A DNA stretch of 64,000 nucleotides from Candidatus Pantoea varia (GCF_900115075.1 NZ_FOVG01000001.1:2170001-2234000); one strand, 5' to 3'; shown: positions 1-9,793, counted from the first letter of the stretch. The notes: generated by a model from the letters alone, not told the origin. Numbers and translations are program-made.

Positions 1-52
1 GAGCTGGCTGAAACGCCACACGCAGCTTTTCTTCTATTTGTTCGCGGATCAT
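1..52 (-). CDS. bolA: BolA morphogene/stress regulator (5' end only)
   Basis: The first 17 codons of a minus-strand gene are present, reading MIREQIEEKLRVAFQPA from the ATG at 50-52. This is nearly the E. coli BolA N-terminus. A good ribosome site (TGAGGAGT) lies upstream on the minus strand. BolA is a small KH-like protein that pairs with monothiol glutaredoxins and acts in stress and stationary-phase morphology. The divergent neighbour yajG is the expected one. Only the start is visible, so integrity of the rest cannot be judged. Confidence 0.85.
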   Translation of the reverse strand, partial: MIREQIEEKLRVAFQPA

Positions 53-282
53 GGCTATTACTCCTCAATGGCGAGCGCGGTGCCCCATCTCATTCAATCT
101 TAGTCGCTTTTAATGCGCATACCCGTCAGCGAACGCTAAATATTGCATTTTATGTCAGCCCGCTTCCGGCGCGCATAATAACGCAGCTGAAACGAACAGC
201 AAACCGACCTGTCAGAGAAGAGGCTTAAAACGGTTTCAGACACAATTTCCCCGGCACCAGGGCTTTTTTCACTGCCGGGCAA

Positions 283-291
283 TGCTATGAT
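283..291 (+). promoter_or_regulatory. Possible extended -10 promoter of yajG
   Basis: TGC followed by TATGAT (286-291) has the form of an extended -10 element, about 48 bases before the yajG start. No good -35 hexamer precedes it. The rest of the 53-338 gap between bolA and yajG shows no gene. The gap should also hold the bolA promoter, which I could not pin down. Confidence 0.35.
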
Positions 292-338
292 GCCCCCAGT
301 TTTTGCAAACCACCCCCCTGACACCAACGAGAAAAAGT

Positions 339-917
339 ATGTTGAAAAAACTGTTATTCCCACTGTTGGCTGCGTTCATTTTAGCCGGCTGTGCAACCAG
401 CAATAATACCCTGACTATTCAGCCTAAAATTCAGTTGCCACAGCAGGATCCAGGCCTGATGGGTGTGACTGTGAGCATCAACGGTGCCGACCAGCGTAAA
501 GATCAGGCGCTGGCAAAAGTAAACCGTGATGGTCAGTTAGTGACCCTGACGCCATCGCGCGATCTGCGTTTCCTGCTGCAGGAAGTGCTGGAAAAGCAGA
601 TGACTGCTCGCGGCTATATGGTGGGTCCTAATGGCGCAGTCGATCTGCAGATTGTGGTTAACAATCTCTACGCCGACGTAACGCAGGGTAATGTGCGCTA
701 CAGCATTACCACTAAAGCGGACATCTCAATCATCGCGACAGCGAAAAACGGCAACAAACAGGTTAAAAACTACCGCCAGACTTACAGCGTAGAGGGCGCG
801 TTCAACGCCAATAACCAGAAGATTACCAACGCGGTGAACGCCACCATGAGCGATGTGATCGCGGATATGGCTCAGGACACCAGCGTCAACGACTTCATCA
901 AGCAGAACGCCCGTTAA
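339..917 (+). CDS. yajG: YajG family lipoprotein
   Basis: A 192-residue lipoprotein. I chose the ATG at 339 over an upstream in-frame ATG because it starts a classic signal (MLKKLLFPLL) ending in the lipobox LAGC, with the lipidated Cys at residue 18. The mature part is the YajG domain, a conserved enterobacterial outer-membrane-associated lipoprotein whose function is not established. The bolA-yajG-ampG order matches E. coli. It ends 15 bases before a strong terminator hairpin, so it is probably transcribed alone, with ampG partly by read-through. Confidence 0.92.
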   Translation: MLKKLLFPLLAAFILAGCATSNNTLTIQPKIQLPQQDPGLMGVTVSINGADQRKDQALAKVNRDGQLVTLTPSRDLRFLLQEVLEKQMTARGYMVGPNGAVDLQIVVNNLYADVTQGNVRYSITTKADISIIATAKNGNKQVKNYRQTYSVEGAFNANNQKITNAVNATMSDVIADMAQDTSVNDFIKQNAR

Positions 918-932
918 GACCGTTTCTCCTCT

Positions 933-957
933 GCCCTGCCTTGCGCAGGGCTTTTTG
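933..957 (+). terminator. Rho-independent terminator after yajG
   Basis: GCCCTGC (933-939) pairs with GCAGGGC (945-951) across a 5-base loop, and five T residues follow. It lies only 17 bases before ampG, so it may act as an attenuator between the two genes. Confidence 0.85.
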
Positions 958-974
958 TTATCTGCAGGATCCGC

Positions 975-2465
975 ATGAACCACTATCTTCGCCTCTTCAG
1001 CCAGAAAAACGCCGCCGTCTTACTGCTCCTCGGTTTTGCTTCGGGTCTGCCGCTGGCCCTGACATCAGGCACGTTGCAGGCGTGGATGACGGTGGAAAAT
1101 GTCGATCTGAAAACCATCGGCTTCTTTTCACTGGTCGGCCAGGCCTACGTCTTTAAGTTTCTCTGGTCGCCGATGATGGACCGTTATACGCCGCCGTTTC
1201 TGGGCCGGCGTCGCGGCTGGTTACTGCTCAGTCAGTTGGCACTGGCAGGCGGAATTTTCGCGATGGGCTTTCTGCAGCCGGACCGCGATCTGACTCTGAT
1301 GGCCGCGCTGGCGGTGCTGATCGCGTTCTGCTCCGCCTCGCAGGACATCGTTTTTGACGCCTGGAAAACCGACATTCTGCCGCCTGAAGAGCGCGGCAGC
1401 GGCGCGGCGATCACCGTGCTGGGTTATCGACTGGCGATGCTGATATCAGGCGGGCTGGCACTGTGGCTGGCTGACCGCTATCTGGGCTGGCAGGCGACCT
1501 ACTGGCTGATGGCATTGATGATGGTGCCGGGCATTATCTCGACGCTGATGGCGAGCGAGCCGGACACGCGCATCTCAACGCCTCATTCGCTGCGTCAGGC
1601 GGTGGTGGATCCGCTCAAAGATTTCTTTCAGCGCAACAACGCCTGGCTGCTGATTACCCTGATCATTCTTTACAAGCTGGGCGATGCCTTTGCCGCCTCG
1701 CTGACCACCACCTTTCTGATTCGCGGCGTCGGCTTTAATGCCGGTGATGTCGGCCTGGTCAACAAGACGCTGGGCCTGCTGGCGACCATTATCGGGGCGC
1801 TCTATGGCGGCGTGCTGATGCAGCGCCTGAGCCTGTTCCGGGCGCTGCTGATTTTCGGCGTGCTGCAGGCAGTATCAAACTTTGGTTACTGGCTACTGGC
1901 GGTGACTGATAAACAGTTGTGGAGCATGGCCAGCGCCGTCTTTGTAGAAAACCTTTGCGGCGGCATGGGCACAGCGGCATTTGTCGCGCTGTTAATGACG
2001 CTGTGTAACAAATCGTTTTCAGCAACGCAGTTTGCCCTGCTCTCGGCGCTGTCAGCCGTTGGACGGGTCTATGTCGGCCCGGCGGCGGGCTGGCTGGTTG
2101 AACTCTGGGGCTGGCCGACCTTCTATGCCTTTACGGTGTTCGCGGGTCTGCCGGGCCTGGTGCTGCTGGCTTTTTGCCGGCAGACACTTAATCAGGTCGA
2201 GCAGAGTGGCAATTTCCTCACACGAAGCTACTATCCTCATGGTTATCGCTGGACTCATCGTCTGTTTGCAGCCGGATGCGGGGTGCTGGCTCTCTGGCTG
2301 GTGGCGCTGGCACTCAATGCACTGGGGCTGACTGCGCTGGCACCGCTGCTCACCCGCCTGTTTGAGCTGGGCATGACCCTCGCCTTACTGGCGGTGCTTG
2401 CGGGAGTGTTGCTGGACTACCGGGCGCTGAAGAAAACGCCGGTGTTGCCCGCGTCAGACGCTTAA
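975..2465 (+). CDS. ampG: AmpG muropeptide permease (MFS)
   Basis: A 496-residue inner-membrane transporter with about 14 hydrophobic segments. It imports GlcNAc-anhydroMurNAc peptides from the periplasm for cell-wall recycling, and so controls AmpC beta-lactamase induction where ampR-ampC exists. The N-terminal half is very close to E. coli AmpG as I recall it, including LILGFASGLPLAL-like and SGTLQAWMTVEN segments. The C-terminal 80 residues are less conserved and end in a short cytoplasmic tail. It follows yajG as in E. coli. Confidence 0.95.
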   Translation: MNHYLRLFSQKNAAVLLLLGFASGLPLALTSGTLQAWMTVENVDLKTIGFFSLVGQAYVFKFLWSPMMDRYTPPFLGRRRGWLLLSQLALAGGIFAMGFLQPDRDLTLMAALAVLIAFCSASQDIVFDAWKTDILPPEERGSGAAITVLGYRLAMLISGGLALWLADRYLGWQATYWLMALMMVPGIISTLMASEPDTRISTPHSLRQAVVDPLKDFFQRNNAWLLITLIILYKLGDAFAASLTTTFLIRGVGFNAGDVGLVNKTLGLLATIIGALYGGVLMQRLSLFRALLIFGVLQAVSNFGYWLLAVTDKQLWSMASAVFVENLCGGMGTAAFVALLMTLCNKSFSATQFALLSALSAVGRVYVGPAAGWLVELWGWPTFYAFTVFAGLPGLVLLAFCRQTLNQVEQSGNFLTRSYYPHGYRWTHRLFAAGCGVLALWLVALALNALGLTALAPLLTRLFELGMTLALLAVLAGVLLDYRALKKTPVLPASDA

Positions 2466-2488
2466 GCGAAATCGATAGGTTAACGCGC

Positions 2489-2523
2489 TGCGGCTTATTT
2501 TCCGGCAACCGGATAAGTCGCCG
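2489..2523. repeat. Imperfect hairpin resembling a REP-type palindrome
   Basis: The left arm (GCGGCTTAT, three T residues, CCGG) and right arm (CCGG, ATAAGTCGCCG) pair around a CAA loop with a bulge of three T residues. The CCGGATAAG core is reminiscent of enterobacterial repetitive extragenic palindromes. It lies 24 bases after ampG and may instead protect or terminate that transcript. There is no proper T-tract. Confidence 0.4.
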
Positions 2524-2779
2524 TCATTTATCATCGCGTGTTATTTTTAAAAAATAAGAATATGACCTGAGGAGGCGTAGCGGAAATACTAAAAACCGGT
2601 GAGCAATTACTTTAGTTAAATTTCATCGCGCAATTGATACAGACTTGTTAAATATTTGGGAGTTAAAAGTAAGGGTTATTCCTTTCCCTGATTTTTTTAC
2701 GGTTACTTCCATTGGTTTTTGTTATATTGATGCCAACTGCTTGTCTGCGTTAATTATTTGTCACCTGGCGCAACATCTG

Positions 2780-2803
2780 TGACACCCTTAGCAAAAGGTG
2801 TCA
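2780..2803. promoter_or_regulatory. Inverted repeat upstream of the cyo promoter
   Basis: TGACACC (2780-2786) and GGTGTCA (2797-2803) form a perfect 7-base inverted repeat with a 10-base spacer. It lies about 30 bases upstream of the predicted cyo -35 box. This could be an operator. No known consensus was matched. Confidence 0.3.
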
Positions 2804-2831
2804 ACACGTATCTGACACATCCTTAAGCTGG

Positions 2832-2860
2832 TTTACACTGCATAAACCTTCCCGTAAAAT
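2832..2860 (+). promoter_or_regulatory. Predicted sigma-70 promoter of cyoABCDE
   Basis: TTTACA (2832-2837), a 17-base spacer and TAAAAT (2855-2860). Each hexamer differs from consensus at one position. Transcription would start near 2867, leaving a leader of about 43 bases before the cyoA ATG at 2910. Confidence 0.6.
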
Positions 2861-2909
2861 GCGCGCACACTTAAACGACAATAGAGCCCTTTGTCATTGA
2901 GGTCGTTAA

Positions 2910-3836
2910 ATGAGACTCAGTAAATACAATAAAAGTTTGGGGATTTTGTCATTAATTGCAGGCACTTTATTAATGAGTGGCTGCGATAGTGCATTGTTAA
3001 ATCCCAAAGGACAGATTGCACTGGAGCAACGTTCGCTGATACTGACTGCCTTTGGCCTGATGTTGATCGTCGTGATCCCCGCAGTCCTGATGGCCGTGGT
3101 GTTTGCCTGGAAGTATCGGGCGTCCAACACGAATGCGAAGTACAGCCCTAACTGGTCGCACTCTAACAAAGTGGAAGCCGTGGTCTGGACCATTCCGATC
3201 CTGATCATTGTCTTCCTTAGCGTACTGACCTGGAAATCGACCCACGCACTGGAGCCCAGCAAACCGCTGCAATCTGATGTGAAACCGGTTGAGATCGATG
3301 TGGTTGCACTGGACTGGAAATGGTTGTTCATTTACCCGGAGCAGGGTATTGCGACTGTGAACCAGATTGCCTTCCCGGCAAATACTCCGGTGAACTTCAA
3401 AATTACGTCTAACTCCGTCATGAACTCTTTCTTCATCCCAACGCTCGGCAGCCAGATTTATGCGATGGCTGGTATGCAGACCAAGCTGCATCTGATTGCG
3501 AATGAGCCGGGAACTTTCGACGGTATCTCTGCGAACTTCAGTGGTCGTGGTTTCTCTGGTATGAAGTTTAAAGCCATTGCAACTAAAGACGATGCGGAAT
3601 TCCAGCAGTGGGTGGCTAAAGTTAAAGCAGCCCCTAACACGCTGACTACTATGGATGATTTCGAGAAAGTGGCTGTGCCAAGCGAAAATCACCCGGTGGA
3701 ATATTTCTCTTCAGCTGATCCGAAACTGTTTATGCAAGTCATCGACAAGTTCAAGATGAGCCACGGGAAAATGGACATGCCACAGCATGAAGGTATGGAC
3801 ATGAGTCACGCCGCTTCCGCGGGAGCCGAGGAATAA
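2910..3836 (+). CDS. cyoA: Cytochrome bo3 ubiquinol oxidase subunit II
   Basis: A 308-residue membrane-anchored lipoprotein. The signal ends in the lipobox LMSGC (Cys25). Two transmembrane helices follow (about residues 47-67 and 87-107), then a periplasmic cupredoxin-fold domain that has lost the CuA ligands of cytochrome c oxidases, as expected for a quinol oxidase. The C-terminus is rich in Met and His ([13 protein letters not shown]). It is the first gene of the cyo operon, and cyoB starts 4 bases after its stop. Confidence 0.97.
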   Translation: MRLSKYNKSLGILSLIAGTLLMSGCDSALLNPKGQIALEQRSLILTAFGLMLIVVIPAVLMAVVFAWKYRASNTNAKYSPNWSHSNKVEAVVWTIPILIIVFLSVLTWKSTHALEPSKPLQSDVKPVEIDVVALDWKWLFIYPEQGIATVNQIAFPANTPVNFKITSNSVMNSFFIPTLGSQIYAMAGMQTKLHLIANEPGTFDGISANFSGRGFSGMKFKAIATKDDAEFQQWVAKVKAAPNTLTTMDDFEKVAVPSENHPVEYFSSADPKLFMQVIDKFKMSHGKMDMPQHEGMDMSHAASAGAEE

Positions 3837-3840
3837 TACG

Positions 3841-5823
3841 ATGTTCGGAAAATTAACACTTGATGCAGTGCCGTACCATGAGCCGATTATCATGGTTACG
3901 GTTGCCGCTATCCTGATAGGTGGTGCTGCGCTGGTCGCTGCGCTCACCTATTTTGGTAAGTGGAAATATCTGTGGTCTGAATGGCTGACGTCAGTCGACC
4001 ACAAACGCCTGGGTATCATGTACATCATCATGGCGTTCGTCATGCTGATTCGTGGTTTCGCTGATGCCATTATGATGCGTACCCAGCAGGTTATGGCTTC
4101 GGCCGGTGAAGCGGGCATTCTGCCACCGCACCACTACGACCAGATCTTTACCGCGCATGGCGTGATTATGATCTTCTTCGTGGCGATGCCTTTCGTGGTT
4201 GGCCTGATGAACATCGCGGTTCCGTTGCAGATTGGTGCACGCGACGTTGCGTTCCCGTTCCTGAACAACCTGAGTTTCTGGTTTACTGCGGTCGGTGTGA
4301 TCCTGGTTAACCTGTCTCTGGGTGTGGGCGAGTTCGCACAGACCGGCTGGCTGGCATATCCGCCGCTTTCCGGCGCGGAGTACAGTCCCGGGGTCGGGGT
4401 CGATTACTGGATCTGGAGCCTTCAGCTCTCAGGTATTGGTACGACCTTAACCGGTATTAACTTCTTCGTGACCATCCTGAAGATGCGCGCACCGGGCATG
4501 AGCCTGTTCAAAATGCCGGTCTTTACCTGGACCGCGCTGTGCACCAACGTCCTGATCATCGCTGCGTTCCCGGTTCTGACCGTGACTCTGGCGCTGTTGA
4601 CCCTTGATCGTTATCTCGGCTTCCATTTCTTCACGAATGAAATGGGCGGGAACATGATGATGTACGTCAACCTGATCTGGGTCTGGGGCCATCCGGAAGT
4701 GTATATCCTGGTACTGCCGGTATTTGGTGTGTTCGCAGAAATTACCGCGACCTTCTCCAAAAAACGTCTGTTTGGTTATACCTCACTGGTGTGGGCGACC
4801 ATCGCCATTACCGTGCTGTCGTTTATCGTCTGGTTGCACCACTTCTTCACGATGGGTGCAGGTGCCAACGTTAACGCCTTCTTCGGTATCATGACGATGA
4901 TCATCGCGATTCCGACCGGGGTTAAAATCTTTAACTGGCTGTTCACCATGTATCAGGGCCGCATTCAGATGCACTCTGCCATGCTGTGGACCGTTGGCTT
5001 CCTGGTAACCTTCTCTGTAGGGGGTATGACCGGCGTACTGCTGGCCGTTCCGGGTGCTGACTTTATTCTGCACAACAGCCTGTTCCTGATTGCACACTTC
5101 CATAACGTTATCATCGGTGGTGTTGTCTTCGGTTGTATGGCGGGCGTGACCTACTGGTTCCCGAAAGCATTCGGCTTCACCCTGAACGAAACCTGGGGTA
5201 AGCGCGCATTCTGGTTCTGGATCATTGGCTTCTTCGTTGCCTTTATGCCGCTGTACGCACTGGGCTTCATGGGTATGACCCGTCGTCTGAGCCAGGATAT
5301 CGATCCACAGTTCCACCCTCTTCTGGTGGTTGCTGCGGTCGGTGCGGGTCTGATTGCAATGGGTATCCTGTGTCAGCTGACCATGTTCTACGTTTCAGTA
5401 CGTGACCGCGATCAGAACCGTGATGTGACAGGTGACCCGTGGGGCGGTCGTACACTGGAGTGGGCAACCTCTTCACCACCACCGTTCTATAACTTTGCTG
5501 TCATCCCACATGTGCATGAGCGTGATGCGTTCTGGGAAATGAAAGAGAAAGGCGAAGCGTACAAACAGCCGGCATCCTATGAAGAGATTCATATGCCGAA
5601 AAACAGTGGTGCTGCAATCGTCATCTGCGCATTCGCCACCGTAATGGGCTTCGCGCTGATCTGGCATATCTGGTGGATGGCTGGTCTTTCATTCCTCGGC
5701 ATGATCGTTACCTGGATCGTGAAGAGCTTCGACGAAGACGTGGATTACTACGTTCCGGTTGCTGAAGTTCAGAAGATTGAAAACCAGCACTTTGACGAAA
5801 TCAGCAAAGCAGGTCTGAAATAA
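3841..5823 (+). CDS. cyoB: Cytochrome bo3 ubiquinol oxidase subunit I
   Basis: A 660-residue haem-copper oxidase catalytic subunit with about 15 transmembrane segments. It carries haem b, haem o3 and CuB, reduces O2 and pumps protons. Visible signatures include the CuB/o3 motif [10 protein letters not shown], with its His-Tyr pair, LHHFF, and the late LIAHFHNV histidines that hold the haems. The length is close to the E. coli protein (663). Its stop overlaps the cyoC start as TAATG, indicating translational coupling. Confidence 0.98.
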   Translation: MFGKLTLDAVPYHEPIIMVTVAAILIGGAALVAALTYFGKWKYLWSEWLTSVDHKRLGIMYIIMAFVMLIRGFADAIMMRTQQVMASAGEAGILPPHHYDQIFTAHGVIMIFFVAMPFVVGLMNIAVPLQIGARDVAFPFLNNLSFWFTAVGVILVNLSLGVGEFAQTGWLAYPPLSGAEYSPGVGVDYWIWSLQLSGIGTTLTGINFFVTILKMRAPGMSLFKMPVFTWTALCTNVLIIAAFPVLTVTLALLTLDRYLGFHFFTNEMGGNMMMYVNLIWVWGHPEVYILVLPVFGVFAEITATFSKKRLFGYTSLVWATIAITVLSFIVWLHHFFTMGAGANVNAFFGIMTMIIAIPTGVKIFNWLFTMYQGRIQMHSAMLWTVGFLVTFSVGGMTGVLLAVPGADFILHNSLFLIAHFHNVIIGGVVFGCMAGVTYWFPKAFGFTLNETWGKRAFWFWIIGFFVAFMPLYALGFMGMTRRLSQDIDPQFHPLLVVAAVGAGLIAMGILCQLTMFYVSVRDRDQNRDVTGDPWGGRTLEWATSSPPPFYNFAVIPHVHERDAFWEMKEKGEAYKQPASYEEIHMPKNSGAAIVICAFATVMGFALIWHIWWMAGLSFLGMIVTWIVKSFDEDVDYYVPVAEVQKIENQHFDEISKAGLK

Positions 5824-6440
5824 TGTCAACTGAAACTCTGATTAAACATCACCACGACGCCCATGCGGAGCATGGGCATCACGATGCAGGAGCCAATAAA
5901 GTCTTTGGCTTCTGGATCTACCTGATGAGTGACTGCATTATCTTCGCAACCCTGTTTGCGACCTATGCTGTCATGGTCAACAACACTGCCGGTGGCCCGG
6001 CAGGTAAAGATATCTTTGAGCTGCCGTTTGTTCTGGTAGAAACCGCCCTGCTGCTGTTGAGTTCAATCACTTACGGCATGGCTGTTATCTCCATGAACAA
6101 GGAGCAAAAAGGTGCCGTTATCGGCTGGCTGGCGCTGACCTTCCTTTTCGGTCTGGGCTTCATCGGGATGGAAATCTATGAATTCCATCACCTGATTGCT
6201 GAAGGCTTTGGTCCGGATCGCAGTGGCTTCCTGTCTGGCTTCTTTACGCTGGTCGGTACCCACGGTCTGCACGTGACCTCAGGTCTGATCTGGATGCTGG
6301 TTCTGATGTTCCAGGTTTCTAAACGTGGCCTGAACGCGACTAACCGCACCCGTATCATGTGTCTGAGCCTGTTCTGGCACTTCCTGGACGTGGTCTGGAT
6401 TTGCGTCTTCACCGTTGTTTACCTGATGGGAGCCATGTAA
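5823..6440 (+). CDS. cyoC: Cytochrome bo3 ubiquinol oxidase subunit III
   Basis: A 205-residue subunit with five hydrophobic helices, matching the family length (204 in E. coli). The N-terminus is His-rich ([14 protein letters not shown]). It contains the conserved VGTHGLHV and [11 protein letters not shown] segments of subunit III. Its ATG overlaps the cyoB stop by one base, and its own stop overlaps the cyoD start in the same TAATG manner. Confidence 0.97.
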   Translation: MSTETLIKHHHDAHAEHGHHDAGANKVFGFWIYLMSDCIIFATLFATYAVMVNNTAGGPAGKDIFELPFVLVETALLLLSSITYGMAVISMNKEQKGAVIGWLALTFLFGLGFIGMEIYEFHHLIAEGFGPDRSGFLSGFFTLVGTHGLHVTSGLIWMLVLMFQVSKRGLNATNRTRIMCLSLFWHFLDVVWICVFTVVYLMGAM

Positions 6441-6769
6441 TGAGTCATTCTGTTAACGAACATGGCGCTTCACACGGTAGCGTGAAGTCCTACATGATCG
6501 GCTTCATCCTCTCTATCATCCTGACGGCAATCCCGTTCTGGATGGTAATGGATGGCAGTGCATCTCACGGTACTATCCTCGGTGTTGTTCTGGTTTGTGC
6601 GGTAATCCAGGTGCTGGTTCACCTGGTTTACTTCCTGCACTTAGACAGCAAATCTGAGGGTGGCTGGAACATGGTAGCCATTGTTTTCTCGGCCATCATC
6701 ATCCTGATTGTCGTAGTGGGCTCACTGTGGATCATGTGGAACCTCAACTACAACATGATGCCTCACTAA
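6440..6769 (+). CDS. cyoD: Cytochrome bo3 ubiquinol oxidase subunit IV
   Basis: A 109-residue small subunit with three transmembrane helices that helps CuB insertion and assembly in the bo3 complex. I placed the start at the ATG at 6440, which overlaps the cyoC stop. It gives [14 protein letters not shown], the usual CyoD N-terminus. An upstream in-frame ATG lies inside cyoC and is not needed. Confidence 0.95.
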   Translation: MSHSVNEHGASHGSVKSYMIGFILSIILTAIPFWMVMDGSASHGTILGVVLVCAVIQVLVHLVYFLHLDSKSEGGWNMVAIVFSAIIILIVVVGSLWIMWNLNYNMMPH

Positions 6770-6782
6770 AGAGTCACGCGTA

Positions 6783-7670
6783 ATGTTTAAGCAATACCTG
6801 CAAGTTACAAAACCAGGAATTATTTTCGGGAATTTAATTTCTGTGATCGGCGGATTCCTGTTGGCTTCTAAAGGCAACACGGATTACGCCCTGTTTCTCT
6901 TCACCCTGGTGGGCGTGTCACTGGTGGTTGCATCGGGTTGTGTTTTCAACAACGTGATTGACCGCGACATTGACATCAAGATGGAGAGAACCAGGAATCG
7001 GGTGCTGGTAAAAGGCCTCATCTCCGCGAAAGTAAGCCTGGTTTATGCCACTGTGCTGGGTATTGCCGGCTTTGCGTTGCTCTACTTCGGTGCTAATCCG
7101 CTGGCCATGTGGCTGGCGGTGATGGGCTTCGTGGTGTACGTGGGCATCTACAGTCTCTACATGAAGCGCAATTCCGTTTACGGAACGCTGATTGGAAGCC
7201 TGTCGGGTGCCGCGCCGCCGGTTATCGGCTACTGCGCAGTCTCAAACCAGTTTGATGCTGGCGCGTTAATCCTGCTGGCGATCTTTAGCCTGTGGCAGAT
7301 GCCGCATTCGTACGCGATTGCTATCTTCCGCTTTAAAGATTATCAGGCAGCGAACATCCCGGTTCTGCCGGTGGTGAAAGGCATTTCCGTGGCCAAAAAT
7401 CATATTACGCTCTATATCCTGGCGTTTATGATTGCCACGCTGATGCTGACGCTGGGAGGTTACGCGGGCTACAAATATCTGGTGGTGGCCGCTGCGGTCA
7501 GCGTCTGGTGGCTGGGCATGGCGTTATCGGGTTACAAAACTGCCGATGACCGTGTCTGGGCACGTAAAGTGTTCGTCTTCTCTATCGTGACTATCACCGC
7601 GCTGAGCGTGATGATGTCGGTAGATTCGCTGGCTCCGGCCTCGAAGGACCTGCTGACTTACGTCTGGTAA
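6783..7670 (+). CDS. cyoE: Protohaem IX farnesyltransferase (haem O synthase)
   Basis: A 295-residue UbiA-superfamily prenyltransferase with about nine transmembrane helices. It converts haem B to haem O for the CyoB active site. The aspartate-rich motif [15 protein letters not shown] is characteristic, with the second conserved region in the YSLYMKRN area. It is the last gene of the cyo operon, starts 13 bases after cyoD, and is followed by a strong terminator. Confidence 0.97.
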   Translation: MFKQYLQVTKPGIIFGNLISVIGGFLLASKGNTDYALFLFTLVGVSLVVASGCVFNNVIDRDIDIKMERTRNRVLVKGLISAKVSLVYATVLGIAGFALLYFGANPLAMWLAVMGFVVYVGIYSLYMKRNSVYGTLIGSLSGAAPPVIGYCAVSNQFDAGALILLAIFSLWQMPHSYAIAIFRFKDYQAANIPVLPVVKGISVAKNHITLYILAFMIATLMLTLGGYAGYKYLVVAAAVSVWWLGMALSGYKTADDRVWARKVFVFSIVTITALSVMMSVDSLAPASKDLLTYVW

Positions 7671-7690
7671 CCGGCACCGATACAGCATGA

Positions 7691-7721
7691 AAAGGGCGCG
7701 ATTTTCGCGCCCTTTCTTTTT
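7691..7721 (+). terminator. Rho-independent terminator of the cyo operon
   Basis: AAAGGGCGCGA pairs with TCGCGCCCTTT around a short T loop, followed by CTTTTTG. It lies 20 bases after the cyoE stop. The A-rich left flank would let it work weakly in the other direction too. Confidence 0.9.
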
Positions 7722-7746
7722 GTTACCACTGCTTAAAAACTATTGT

Positions 7747-7775
7747 TTTACCCGCCCTGCCCCGCCACCTAGAAT
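7747..7775 (+). promoter_or_regulatory. Predicted sigma-70 promoter of yajR
   Basis: TTTACC (7747-7752), a 17-base spacer and TAGAAT (7770-7775), about 28 bases before the yajR ATG. Four and five bases respectively match the consensus hexamers. Confidence 0.5.
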
Positions 7776-7802
7776 AAGTGCAGCACATTAATAGAGGTTG
7801 GA

Positions 7803-9167
7803 ATGAACGATAACAAAATGACTCCGGTGGAGCTGCGCGCCACATGGGGCCTCGGTACGGTCTTTTCCCTGCGCATGCTGGGAATGTTTATGGTCCTGCC
7901 GGTACTGACCACTTATGGCATGGCATTACAGGGCGCAAGTGAAACCTTAATCGGTCTGGCGATTGGCATCTATGGCCTTGCCCAGGCAATATTTCAGATT
8001 CCTTTTGGTCTGCTTTCCGATCGCATCGGCCGTAAGCCGTTAATCGTCGGCGGACTATTGCTGTTTGTTATGGGCAGCGTTATCGCTGCCTGCACCGACT
8101 CCATCTGGGGCATTATTCTGGGTCGTGCGCTGCAGGGTTCAGGGGCGATAGCCGCTGCCGTGATGGCCCTGTTATCTGATTTAACCCGTGAGCAGAACCG
8201 CACCAAAGCGATGGCGTTTATCGGCATCAGTTTCGGCGTGACCTTCGCGATTGCAATGGTAGTCGGCCCGATTGTCACTCATGCGCTGGGTCTGCATGCG
8301 CTGTTCTGGATGATTGCGATTCTGGCGTCGCTGGGTATCGTGATTACCCTGCTGGTGGTGCCGTCCGCTTCCCATCATGTCCTGAACCGTGAATCCGGCA
8401 TGGTAAAAGGCAGTTTCCGCAAAGTGCTGGCTAATCCGCGTCTGGTGAAGCTCAATATCGGTATTTTCTGCCTGCACGTCCTGCTGATGTCCAGCTTTGT
8501 CGCCTTGCCAGGGCAGTTTGAACAGGCCGGATTCCCGGCCCCCGAGCACTGGAAAGTTTATCTCTCCACTATGCTAATCGCGTTTGCCGGCGTAGTACCC
8601 TTCATCATTTATGCCGAAGTGAAGCGCCGCATGAAGCGAGTCTTTGTCGGCTGCGTCGGGATAATTGTCATTGCCGAGATCGTCTTGTGGGGCGCGGAAG
8701 GACATTTCTGGACGCTGGTGGTGGGTGTTCAGCTCTTCTTCTTCGCTTTCAATCTGATGGAGGCCATTCTGCCTTCGCTAATAAGTAAAGAGTCGCCCGC
8801 AGGCTATAAAGGTACGGCGATGGGGATCTATTCCACCAGCCAGTTCCTGGGCGTCGCTGTTGGCGGCAGCATGGGTGGCTGGGTGTTTGGTCATTTCGAT
8901 GCACAAACCGTGTTTCTGGTTGGCGCAATGGTGGCTGCGGCCTGGCTGTTTGTCAGCATGACAATGCAGGAGCCGCCCTATGTCAGCAGCCTGCGCATCG
9001 TGCTGAGTGATGCGGCACTGGCTGTGCCGAATCTGGAGCAGCGCCTGAAAGCGCAGCCGGGCGTTAACTCCGTGTTTATCGTGCCCGAAGAGAAAAGCGC
9101 GTATATCAAAATTGATAGCAAGGTAACCAGTCGCCCTGAGCTGGAAGCTCTGCTGGGGAGTTGCTAG
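7803..9167 (+). CDS. yajR: YajR MFS transporter with C-terminal YAM domain
   Basis: A 454-residue protein. Residues 1-390 form 12 transmembrane helices of a drug:H+ antiporter-type MFS fold, with motif A visible as GLLSDRIGRKP. The last 65 residues form a soluble ferredoxin-like domain (the YAM domain known from E. coli YajR). The substrate is not established. The start MNDNKMTP matches the E. coli N-terminus, and the gene follows cyoE as there. Confidence 0.95.
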   Translation: MNDNKMTPVELRATWGLGTVFSLRMLGMFMVLPVLTTYGMALQGASETLIGLAIGIYGLAQAIFQIPFGLLSDRIGRKPLIVGGLLLFVMGSVIAACTDSIWGIILGRALQGSGAIAAAVMALLSDLTREQNRTKAMAFIGISFGVTFAIAMVVGPIVTHALGLHALFWMIAILASLGIVITLLVVPSASHHVLNRESGMVKGSFRKVLANPRLVKLNIGIFCLHVLLMSSFVALPGQFEQAGFPAPEHWKVYLSTMLIAFAGVVPFIIYAEVKRRMKRVFVGCVGIIVIAEIVLWGAEGHFWTLVVGVQLFFFAFNLMEAILPSLISKESPAGYKGTAMGIYSTSQFLGVAVGGSMGGWVFGHFDAQTVFLVGAMVAAAWLFVSMTMQEPPYVSSLRIVLSDAALAVPNLEQRLKAQPGVNSVFIVPEEKSAYIKIDSKVTSRPELEALLGSC

Positions 9168-9286
9168 TTTAAAATGGGTTCTGCTGGTTAAATCTGGTCG
9201 ATTAGCGGTGGGATCTTGCGTGTAGAGGAAACCAGCTTCCTCGACCAGATAACGTTAGCCCATTTCGCTATTGGATCGAGCTGGCT

Positions 9287-9392
9287 CAGGGAACAGGATC
9301 AGATCGGAAAGTCGCAAAAGCCGCCATCCATGGCACGCTCGGCCCGCCCCGTCCTGGCGCGGGACGCTTTCCTCTTCTGACCCTGTTCCCTG
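9287..9392. repeat. Inverted repeat block A (17-base arms)
   Basis: CAGGGAACAGGATCAGA (9287-9303) is matched in inverse by TCTGACCCTGTTCCCTG (9376-9392) with one mismatch. The interior has GCCATCCATGGC and a GC-rich palindromic core around 9335-9365. CGCAAAAGC just inside the left arm recurs inverted as GCTTTTGCG just outside the right arm (9403-9411). Confidence 0.65.
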
Positions 9393-9498
9393 CGCCCCCT
9401 TAGCTTTTGCGTTGCTGCCTGATTCCCCTGAATTTTGCTCGTATGAAGTCTCACCTCCGGCACAGCCCTATTCCAGACGACTCATAAACTTAAAGGCG

Positions 9499-9690
9499 AT
9501 GGAAGTCTGTGCCTGTAGCAAAGCATCGCGGGCCAGGGACAAAAACGCCGGGCGCGTTTTTGAACAACGCAGAGCGTTGGCCCGGCAACGGGCGCACCTC
9601 AGAGATAAGGTGCGTGATCGCCCGCGCTGAGCCGCCAGGGATGGCGCTTTTGCGTCTTTGCGAAAGGCACAGGCTTCCTGAGCAAGCGCG
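9499..9690. repeat. Inverted repeat block B (nested stem-loops)
   Basis: GGAAGTCTGTGCCT near 9499 recurs imperfectly inverted as AGGCACAGGCTTCC near 9667. Inside are smaller palindromes: GACAAAAACGC/GCGTTTTTGA, a GGGCC/GGCCC pair around the GAGCGTTGG region, and CGCACCT (9593-9599)/AGGTGCG (9608-9614). GCCAGGGATGGC near the right end echoes GCCATCCATGGC of block A. The boundaries are approximate. Confidence 0.55.
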
Positions 9691-9765
9691 CGATCTCGCA
9701 GGCGTACTGAATCACAACCTGCTCCAGATGCTCGCCCCTCTTCAAGGCAATAGCCCGACTTAACT

Positions 9766-9793
9766 ACAAAAAAAAACCCGGCCTTAGCCGGGT
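9766..9793 (-). terminator. Rho-independent terminator of yajQ
   Basis: On the minus strand ACCCGGC and GCCGGGT form a 7-base stem with a 4-base loop, followed by nine or more T residues (the A run at about 9768-9776 of the plus strand). It lies about 45 bases beyond the yajQ stop. Confidence 0.9.

Larger units (their letters stand above)
2466..2909. other. 444-base regulatory gap between ampG and cyoA
   Basis: There is no gene here. The gap is AT-rich compared with its flanks. It contains, in order: a long imperfect hairpin (2489-2523); an A/T palindrome, TTATTTTT/AAAAATAA (2541-2557); a perfect 7-base inverted repeat, TGACACC/GGTGTCA (2780-2803); and the likely cyo promoter (2832-2860). 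In E. coli this region binds ArcA, Fnr and Fur. I did not recognise those sites with confidence here. Confidence 0.7.

Noticed and set aside
136-363. 75-codon minus-strand frame between bolA and yajG
   Set aside because: Overlaps the yajG start and probable promoter, with no ribosome site or conservation that I recognise.
2700-2740. Fnr/ArcA-like words upstream of cyoA
   Set aside because: TTGAT occurs but the matching half is absent; I could not defend a site call.
9271-9630. 119-codon plus-strand open frame between yajR and yajQ
   Set aside because: No ribosome site, Arg/Ser-rich composition, runs through strong inverted repeats, and an open frame exists on the other strand as well.
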